41,340 nt of DNA, taken from Bradymonadales bacterium (GTDB lineage: Bacteria; Myxococcota_A; Bradymonadia; JAFGEP01). Position numbers and translations under genes: made by a program. This document shows positions 36,096 to 41,340 of this stretch, one piece after another. The notes under the pieces were generated by a model. It searched no databases and was not told the origin of the DNA. It worked only from the letters and a program-made list of their open reading frames with translations. The stretch is from assembly GCA_016931535.1 (NCBI GenBank), contig JAFGEP010000151.1, forward strand, positions 1 to 41,340. Direction: 5' to 3'. Within the stretch, counting starts at the first letter, position 1. The number at the start of each line of letters is the position of its first letter.

Positions 36096-37069
36096 GCCAT
36101 CGCGAGCTACCCAGGATCGTGTGCGTGTGCGGCCCGACCGCCTCGGGGAAGAGCAGCTTTGCCGTCAGCCTGGCCGAGCGGGTCAAGGCCGAGATCCTCT
36201 GTGCCGACTCCCTGCAGGTCTACCGTCACCTCGACATCGGTACCGCCAAGCCCACACCGGAGGAGCGTCGGCGGATTGCCCATCACCTCTTCGACATCCG
36301 CGACCCCGATCAGCCCTTCAACGCCGCCCTCTACAAGGAGCTGGCCGATAGCGCCATCGCCGAGGTCCAGGCCCGCGGACACCTCCCCCTGCTGGTCGGG
36401 GGAACCGGCCTGTACCTGCGCATCCTGGTCCGGGGGATCTTCGAGGCCCCCAAGCCGGACACCGAGCTGCGAAACCGGCTGGAGCAGGAGATGAAGGCCT
36501 ATGGGATCGAGTACCTCTACAGGCGGCTGCAGCTGGTGGATCCGGTCTGGGCCGAGAAGGTGGATGGCCGCGACCGGATCCGGATCATGCGAGGGCTCGA
36601 GATCTACGAGCAGACCGGCATTCCGCTGAGCGAGCACCAACAGGTGCACGATTTCGGAGAACCCAGCTACCAGGCCCTGAAGATCGGCATCCAGGTCAAA
36701 CGCCAGGATCTGTACCGGCGCATCGAGAAAAGGGCCCACCTGATGGTCTCCCAAGGGTTGCTCGAGGAGTACCGGGATCTTCGAAAAAAAGGGTTCGGCC
36801 AGGATCTGAAACCGCTGAACAGCCTGGGCTACCGCCAGATGGCCGAGTACGAGGCGGGCCAGTGCACCTGGGAGCAGGCGGTCGCCAACCTCATCAGGGA
36901 GACCAAGCGGTATGCCAAGCGACAGATGACCTGGTTCCGCAAGGAGCCGGATATCCACTGGGTGCAATCCCCGGCTGCGAAACTGGAGGCGATCGCCACC
37001 GACGTGACCCGCTTCGTGGCGCGCCAACCGCTCCTCTTCGACTGGGAGTCCCATGCACCGTGGTCCTAG
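36092..37069 (+). CDS. miaA: tRNA dimethylallyltransferase
   Basis: A 325-residue enzyme that adds a dimethylallyl group to A37 of tRNAs reading UNN codons. Visible motifs are the P-loop GPTASGKSSFA (14-24), ADSLQVYRHLDIGTAKPT (38-55), HHLFDIRDPDQPFNA, the LLVGGTGLYLRIL segment (99-111), DRIRIMRGLEIYE and the C-terminal TKRYAKRQMTWFRKE. The start ATG overlaps the mutL stop. The mutL-miaA order is common in bacteria; here cmk follows by nine bases. Confidence 0.96.
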   Translation: MSHRELPRIVCVCGPTASGKSSFAVSLAERVKAEILCADSLQVYRHLDIGTAKPTPEERRRIAHHLFDIRDPDQPFNAALYKELADSAIAEVQARGHLPLLVGGTGLYLRILVRGIFEAPKPDTELRNRLEQEMKAYGIEYLYRRLQLVDPVWAEKVDGRDRIRIMRGLEIYEQTGIPLSEHQQVHDFGEPSYQALKIGIQVKRQDLYRRIEKRAHLMVSQGLLEEYRDLRKKGFGQDLKPLNSLGYRQMAEYEAGQCTWEQAVANLIRETKRYAKRQMTWFRKEPDIHWVQSPAAKLEAIATDVTRFVARQPLLFDWESHAPWS

Positions 37070-37078
37070 GAGAATGCC

Positions 37079-37735
37079 ATGATCGTGGCAGTGGATGGCC
37101 CCTCGGGCGTCGGGAAAAGCACGGTCACCCACGAGGTGGCCCGCCGGCTCGGTCTCTCCATGCTGGATACGGGCGCCCTCTATCGGGCAGCTGCCCTGCT
37201 GGCCCTGGAAGCGGGTATCCCCTTTGAGGACGGTCCGCGGGTAGCCGAGCTGCTCCCCTCGGTCGAGCTCGCCTTTCGGATTGTCGATGGCCAATCCCAC
37301 CTCTTCGTCGGAGATCGGGATGTCGCCCAGGCCATCCGCACCCCCCAGATCTCGGATGGCGCTTCCAAGGTCTCGGCCCAACCAGAGGTGCGGGCGGCCT
37401 TGCTCGACCTCCAGAGGCGGCTGGGACGGCGGTTCGACTGCATCGTGGAGGGGCGAGACATCGGCACGGTGGTCTTCCCCGACGCCCGACACAAGTTCTT
37501 CTTGACCGCCTCCGACGAGGCGCGAACGCGCCGGCGCCAGCTCCAGTACGCCCAACAGGGCAAGCAGGTCAGCCAACAGGAGCTGCGCAAGGAGGTGGCC
37601 GAACGGGATCGCCGGGACACCTCCCGCCAGGTGGCCCCCCTCGTGCCAGCTTCGGATGCCATCGTCATCGACACCACCGACCTGACCTTCGAACAGGTGG
37701 TGGAGCGGATCGTTGGGATTGTGAGTGGCGGATAG
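37079..37735 (+). CDS. cmk: Cytidylate kinase
   Basis: A 218-residue CMP/dCMP kinase that uses ATP to make CDP in pyrimidine metabolism. Motifs are the P-loop GPSGVGKST (7-15), LDTGALYRAAA (29-39), the NMP-binding segment RTPQISDGASKVSAQPEVRAALLDLQRRLG and EGRDIGTVVFPDA (123-135). The LID arginines DRRDTSR also fit. ATG 37079 has AGGAG six bases upstream. In many bacteria cmk sits next to rpsA; here rpsA is 21 kb away and cmk ends the mutL-miaA run. Confidence 0.95.
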   Translation: MIVAVDGPSGVGKSTVTHEVARRLGLSMLDTGALYRAAALLALEAGIPFEDGPRVAELLPSVELAFRIVDGQSHLFVGDRDVAQAIRTPQISDGASKVSAQPEVRAALLDLQRRLGRRFDCIVEGRDIGTVVFPDARHKFFLTASDEARTRRRQLQYAQQGKQVSQQELRKEVAERDRRDTSRQVAPLVPASDAIVIDTTDLTFEQVVERIVGIVSGG

Positions 37736-37753
37736 AGTCTGTCCAAAGGCTAG

Positions 37754-37910
37754 GATCGCCCCCTCCGGCGGCTACGCCGCCACCTCCCCCGGACTTCGTC
37801 TCGGGGGAGGATCGCCCCCTCCGGCGCTCCGCGCCGGCCCCCTCCGGCGCTCCGCGCCGGCCCCCTCCGCCCGCTACGCGGGCACCTCCCCCGCTTGCAC
37901 GGCAAGCGGG
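37754..37910. repeat. Cluster of six palindromes and CCCCCTCC repeats
   Basis: Six perfect hairpins lie in about 145 bp. They are 37767-37781 (GGCGGC-TAC-GCCGCC), 37784-37809 (CTCCCCC/GGGGGAG, 12-nt loop), 37821-37837 and 37844-37860 (both CCGGCGC-TCC-GCGCCGG), 37870-37882 (CCCGC-TAC-GCGGG) and 37890-37910 (CCCGCTTG/CAAGCGGG). ATCGCCCCCTCCGGCG is repeated at 37755 and 37811. The block lies between the convergent cmk and lipoprotein genes. No T-runs occur. Confidence 0.92.
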
Positions 37911-37919
37911 GCAGGAGGA

Positions 37920-38462
37920 TCACTCGCAGACGGTGACGTCGGGATTGCGACTGCAGTCGAAGTCGTCGCAGTCGGTGTAGCCGTCGAGGTCGTTGTCGAT
38001 GTTGTCGGAGCAGCGCGAATCGGTGTTTTCGTCTTCCCGTTCGCCGCAGACGGTGACGTCCGGATTGCGGCTGCAGCTGTAGTCCTGGCAGTCGGTGTAC
38101 CCGTTGAGATCGTTGTCGATGCCGTCGGAGCAGGTTTCGTCGTTGTCCTCGGGTAGCCGCAGGCCGCACACGCGGATATCCAGGTCGCCGTAGCAATCGC
38201 GGTCGTCGCAGTCGACAAAGCCGTTGTTGTTGTTGTCGATGCCGTCGCTGCAGAGGAGATCGCTGTTTTCCTCGGCAGCGCACACCGACAGGTTCTGGCA
38301 GTCGGTATCGAAGCAGTCGAGGAAGCCGTCCCCATCGTTGTCGAAACCGTCGGTGCAGAGAACAGGGGTTGTTTCCTCGCCCCGGACGGGCGCCTGGCTG
38401 ATGTTCTCGATTTCTCCACAGGATACCAGCAGCAAAAACACCAAAGGGATCAAGGGTTTCAT
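37920..38462 (-). CDS. Small lipoprotein with DND-rich Cys repeats
   Basis: A 180-residue lipoprotein. The signal MKPLIPLVFLLLVSC gives a lipobox LVSC with lipidated Cys 15. Four repeats of about 35 residues follow, of the form C(S/T)DGIDNDxxGxxDCxDxDC (CTDGFDNDGDGFLDC; CSDGIDNNNNGFVDC; CSDGIDNDLNGYTDC; CSDNIDNDLDGYTDC). The Asp/Asn pattern with paired cysteines resembles the MopE-type metal-binding motif and thrombospondin type 3 calcium repeats, so calcium binding at the cell surface is likely. ATG 38462 is set by the signal peptide. It starts eight bases after the methyltransferase gene ends and is probably co-transcribed. Confidence 0.85.
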   Translation of the reverse strand: MKPLIPLVFLLLVSCGEIENISQAPVRGEETTPVLCTDGFDNDGDGFLDCFDTDCQNLSVCAAEENSDLLCSDGIDNNNNGFVDCDDRDCYGDLDIRVCGLRLPEDNDETCSDGIDNDLNGYTDCQDYSCSRNPDVTVCGEREDENTDSRCSDNIDNDLDGYTDCDDFDCSRNPDVTVCE

Positions 38463-38470
38463 GGCTTTCT

Positions 38471-39373
38471 CTAGAGAACGTACTTCACGTTGAGTGAGGC
38501 TTCCGGATGATCCGGGTCCAACTCCAGGGCGGCCAGGTACCACTGCCTGGCTTGCTCCAGCTGACCCAGTCGATGATAACACATCCCCCGATAGTTGAAG
38601 ACATCGGCTTGATCACCTGCCGTCTCGAGCACGGCCAGCGCCTGCATCGGGAGCTTGCGCTCCAGCAGGAGATAAGCCATGCCACAGGCCTGCTCCCATT
38701 CCGCTCGCCGATCATGGCGATGATCCCGCTGCAACGGCCGCGCCGAACGGTGATACTCCCGATACAGGTAGAAGGCGGCCTCCGACCCGAGGTAATCCTG
38801 ACGCATGGAGACCCATGGGGTCAATTGCTCGCACCAGGAAAGGAAGGAAGCGGGATCGACGTGGCACAGGTCGTTATCCCCCCGCGATGCCGGGTTGTAC
38901 CGGAAGGCGCGGGTAGTCTGGATGTTGACCGCCACCGCCAGGGTGGCGTGCTTCCACATGGCGGCCAACATCTCCTTGATCCAGCGCTCGTGCTCCTTCA
39001 CCATCACATTCAAGCTGCCGGAGCAGACCACCAGGTCGAACCGCTCCGTCGCCTCGAGATCGAGGAGATCGACCATCTCGAAGCGAGCCTCCGGGAACTC
39101 CCGGCGCGCCTGATCCACCATCTCCGGCAAGAGGTCGATGCCCAGGTAGGGCCCCAACCGGTCGGTATCCCGCAGGTAGCCGTACAGCGCGCCCAGGCCG
39201 CATCCCACGTCCAGGACGGAGACCGGGTAATCTGCCGAACTCAGCGCTTCCAGCAACACCTGCAGGCGCAGGATCTGGCCATCGTAGGTCAGCCACCGAA
39301 CGTGGCGCGCCGAGTCCCGTTGCCTTTGCGAGCCCTTGTAGTAGCTCCTCAGGTGATCGTAGCGACCGGCCAT
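38471..39373 (-). CDS. SAM-dependent methyltransferase with C-terminal TPR
   Basis: A 300-residue class I methyltransferase. Motif I is VLDVGCGLGALYGYL (about 53-67), followed by the acidic end of strand 2 (YLGIDLLPEMVDQAR) and FEMVDLLDL. Motif IV is FDLVVCSGSLNVM (about 112-124). The last 75 residues are TPR-like (AYLLLERKLPMQALAVLETAGDQADVFNYRGMCYHRLGQLEQARQ...) and probably bind a partner or substrate. The substrate is unknown. ATG 39373 has GGAGG ten bases upstream; upstream in-frame sequence looks non-coding. It sits between gltX and the DND-repeat lipoprotein on the same strand. Confidence 0.85.
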   Translation of the reverse strand: MAGRYDHLRSYYKGSQRQRDSARHVRWLTYDGQILRLQVLLEALSSADYPVSVLDVGCGLGALYGYLRDTDRLGPYLGIDLLPEMVDQARREFPEARFEMVDLLDLEATERFDLVVCSGSLNVMVKEHERWIKEMLAAMWKHATLAVAVNIQTTRAFRYNPASRGDNDLCHVDPASFLSWCEQLTPWVSMRQDYLGSEAAFYLYREYHRSARPLQRDHRHDRRAEWEQACGMAYLLLERKLPMQALAVLETAGDQADVFNYRGMCYHRLGQLEQARQWYLAALELDPDHPEASLNVKYVL

Positions 39374-39515
39374 GCCGTGTGGTCCTCCATCGGTGTGACT
39401 GGCCAGGGCGAACCACCGCTCCTCCCCGCATCGGCGGGGTAGGGGTGGGTGTCGCCTGGGAACAAGCCCTGGCCCAGAACGATAAAACAGGTCAAATCGC
39501 CACCGTTCCGGGCCG

Positions 39516-40916
39516 CTAGTGCTGCTCGACGGCTGGGGCCAGCTTGCGGATGCCGTCGCCAAGCCTCTGGATGACCTCCTCCTTGCCGATGATCAGCATG
39601 GTGTCGAACAGGGGCGGGCTCACCGCGCTTCCCGTCAGGCAGATGCGGATCGGCTGCGCCACCTGTCCCAGGTTCATCCCCTGCTCCTCGGCGTGCTGTC
39701 GGATCAGCGACTCGATCTCTTGCGGCCCAAAAACCTCCAACTCTTCCAGGTTTTTTGTGATAACAGCTAGATTTTCCAGTGTTTTTTTGTCTATCCACTT
39801 CTGGGTGGCCTTGGGGTCATATCCCTCCGGAGGCAGGTAGGCGAAACGGGCGGAGTCGGCCATGTCGATCAAGGTCCTGGCCCGTTCCCGCAGGGCGCGC
39901 ACCAGCGCCAGCAGGCGGCCGTCCTGAGCTACACCCGGGTACTCCCGTTGCGCAAGGACGGGAAGCAGCCGCTCGGCTACCGTCTCCTCGGGCAGGGTCT
40001 TCAGGTAGTGCTGGTTGAGCCAGGTCATCTTGTCCTCGTCGAAGGCCGCCGGGGACTTGGCCACCCCTTTCAGGTCGAACTTGGCGATCAGCTCTTCCTG
40101 GCTGAAGATCTCGTCGTCACCGTGCGCCCAACCCAGCCGGGCGATGTAGTTGAGCACCGCCTCCCAGAGGTAACCCTTGTCGCGATAGGCCTGCACCGAG
40201 GCGCTCCCCAATCGCTTGCTGAGCCCCTTGATGAGGGGCAGGTGGCCGAACCGCGGGGTCTCGAACCCCAGGGCGCGGTAGATGTGGTACTGGCGGAAGG
40301 TGTTGTTGAGATGGTCGTCTCCTCGGATCACATGGGTGATGCCCATGAAGCCGTCGTCCATCACCACCGAGAAGTTGTAGGTCGGAGTGCCGTCGCTGCG
40401 CAGGATGATCAGGTCGTCCAGCTCGTCGTTGTGGACCTGCACCGGTCCCTTGACCAGGTCCTCGATCTCGACTACCCCCTCTCTGGGCGTGAGGAAGCGG
40501 ATGGCGAACGGCTGATCGCCCGCCGGGCGGGGCCGGTCGAGGCAGCGGCGGTCGTAGCGAGGCTTTTCGCCGCGACGCCGTTGATCCTCGCGCATCTGCT
40601 CCAGGGTCTGGGCATCGCAGTAGCAGCGATAGGCGCCGCCCTTTTCCACCAGCTCGTGGGCGGCTTGAACGTGAGCCTGGTAGCGGGTGGACTGGATGAG
40701 CGGCGGCTCATCCCAGTCCATGTGCAGCCACTGCAACGCTTCGAGGATGCCGGCGGTGGACTCCTCGGTGGATCGGGCCCGATCGGTGTCCTCGATGCGC
40801 AGCAGGAACTGGCCGGAATGGTGGCGGGCGTAGAGCCAGTTGAACAGGGCGGTGCGGGCGCCCCCCAGATGGAGGTGCCCCGTGGGGCTGGGAGCAAAAC
40901 GCACGCGGATGGTCAC
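39516..40916 (-). CDS. gltX: Glutamyl-tRNA synthetase
   Basis: A 466-residue class I aminoacyl-tRNA synthetase charging tRNA-Glu. The HIGH-type signature is PSPTGHLHLGGART (9-22) and the KMSKS-type loop is KGLSKRLGS (230-238). Other landmarks are LRIEDTD (39-45), YNFSVVMDD and HVIRGDDHLNNT (195-206). The C-terminal anticodon-binding domain ends RICLTGSAVSPPLFDTMLIIGKEEVIQRL. It starts at GTG 40916 with AGGAG six bases upstream. The length is typical. Whether it is discriminating for tRNA-Glu or also charges tRNA-Gln cannot be decided from this sequence. Confidence 0.96.
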   Translation of the reverse strand: MTIRVRFAPSPTGHLHLGGARTALFNWLYARHHSGQFLLRIEDTDRARSTEESTAGILEALQWLHMDWDEPPLIQSTRYQAHVQAAHELVEKGGAYRCYCDAQTLEQMREDQRRRGEKPRYDRRCLDRPRPAGDQPFAIRFLTPREGVVEIEDLVKGPVQVHNDELDDLIILRSDGTPTYNFSVVMDDGFMGITHVIRGDDHLNNTFRQYHIYRALGFETPRFGHLPLIKGLSKRLGSASVQAYRDKGYLWEAVLNYIARLGWAHGDDEIFSQEELIAKFDLKGVAKSPAAFDEDKMTWLNQHYLKTLPEETVAERLLPVLAQREYPGVAQDGRLLALVRALRERARTLIDMADSARFAYLPPEGYDPKATQKWIDKKTLENLAVITKNLEELEVFGPQEIESLIRQHAEEQGMNLGQVAQPIRICLTGSAVSPPLFDTMLIIGKEEVIQRLGDGIRKLAPAVEQH

Positions 40917-40955
40917 GGGTCACTCCTGTCAGTCGAGTCGATCAGGGGGACCTCC

Positions 40956-41294
40956 TTACCACAGCCCAATTCCTTTTCGAACCCCCCCAGTGATAGAGGG
41001 GTGTGATCGGGATGCGTTGATCATGGCTATGCCGCAAGACATGTCGCGCTCCCGGTAGCCTGGTGAGAACTCCAGTGCCTCTGCCGTCTCGTACAGGTGG
41101 CTATTCAGGTAGGGATAGTCCAGGATGAATTGCAGGTCGGCGAAGTGGACCGAGAGCTCCTCTCGTAGGCCGTTATCTCCGTCGGCCACAGCCACCATCT
41201 GAGTGGAGCTCGACAGCCCACGGTAGCAGGCGGACGAGTAAAGCTGCTCACAGAACTCCGGCGGTTCCCCACAACCGGCCGAGTTGTGGCGCAA
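40956..41294 (-). pseudogene. Probable transposase relic
   Basis: An open frame of 112 codons whose middle part (about residues 20-75: YRGLSSSTQMVAVADGDNGL, then LQFILDYPYLNSHLYETAEAL) looks like a DDE transposase core. The spacing of VADG and ILD suits two catalytic aspartates. It is far shorter than a transposase and lacks the last catalytic acid. Its final 35 residues look unrelated, and its start lies inside the edge repeats. It is most likely the remains of an insertion sequence, possibly continuing past the window end. No terminal inverted repeats are visible. Confidence 0.42.
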
Positions 41295-41340
41295 AATGCG
41301 ACGTAACTCCGGCGGTTCCCCACAACCGGCCGAGTTGTGG
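41254..41340. repeat. 36-bp repeats with palindromic core at right edge
   Basis: An exact 36-bp unit occurs at 41254-41289 and 41305-41340, separated by 15 bp (CGCAAAATGCGACGT), giving a 51-bp period. Each unit ends in a palindrome, CCACAAC, seven-base loop, GTTGTGG. The second copy stops exactly at the window end, so more copies may follow. The period is a multiple of three and can be read through in frame with the transposase relic. Confidence 0.92.

Noticed and set aside
41254..41340. CRISPR array (36-bp partly palindromic repeats)
   Set aside because: The single visible spacer is only 15 bp, far below normal spacer length, and there are no cas genes. It cannot be fully excluded because the window ends at the second repeat.

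Overview
The window is about 41 kb of GC-rich, densely coding bacterial DNA with 30 intact protein genes and one probable transposase relic. It carries two large eukaryote-type Ser/Thr kinases (one with extracytoplasmic PEGA repeats, one fused to an AAA ATPase and TPRs), FHA-domain proteins, a stand-alone receiver, a diguanylate cyclase response regulator, and Cys/Asp-rich lipoproteins with DND(x)DG repeats. This mix points to a Myxococcota-like (former deltaproteobacterial) organism. That placement is inferred from gene content only, as there is no rRNA or marker tree. Both ends of the window are tandem repeats, which fits a contig broken at repeats.

Layout. 0.2-4.2 kb: a MoxR-type AAA ATPase (-), divergent from a TPR protein (+), then a receiver-GGDEF protein (-). 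4.8-6.9 kb: a same-strand trio of a YprB-like RNase H-fold exonuclease, a small protein with a possible ClpS/L7-L12-type fold, and a PhnD-like binding protein lacking a signal peptide. 7.2-9.4 kb: a PHA-system-like small protein and a Cys-rich lipoprotein (-). 9.6-12.7 kb: an NAD-type isocitrate dehydrogenase, a paralogue with its active site eroded, and a ZIP metal transporter (+). 12.8-16.1 kb: a Cys-rich secreted protein and ribosomal protein S1 (rpsA) with a repetitive acidic tail and a four-hairpin leader (-). 16.4-22.6 kb: a leftward gene run of FHA-CpaF-like ATPase, double-FHA membrane TPR protein, TolC-like protein and MlaC-like protein. 22.9-27.5 kb: divergent PEGA kinase, hypoxanthine phosphoribosyltransferase, receiver and a quinone-oxidoreductase-like enzyme (+). 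27.6-34.0 kb: LemA with an M48 metalloprotease, and a kinase-AAA-TPR protein (-). 34.2-37.7 kb: mutL-miaA-cmk (+). 37.7-40.9 kb: a palindrome cluster, a DND-repeat lipoprotein, a methyltransferase-TPR protein and gltX (-). 40.9-41.3 kb: transposase relic and repeats.

The points most worth a second look are these. (1) The divergent kinase / FHA-ATPase / FHA-TPR / TolC / MlaC locus looks like a phosphorylation-gated envelope system, and its CpaF-like ATPase has lost the usual Walker B glutamate motif. (2) The isocitrate dehydrogenase pair resembles the catalytic plus regulatory subunit design of mitochondrial IDH3. (3) The rpsA leader has four consecutive hairpins downstream of a near-consensus promoter. 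(4) The exonuclease, small-protein and cytosolic PhnD-like trio has no function I can name. (5) Several dense palindrome and tandem-repeat elements lie between genes.
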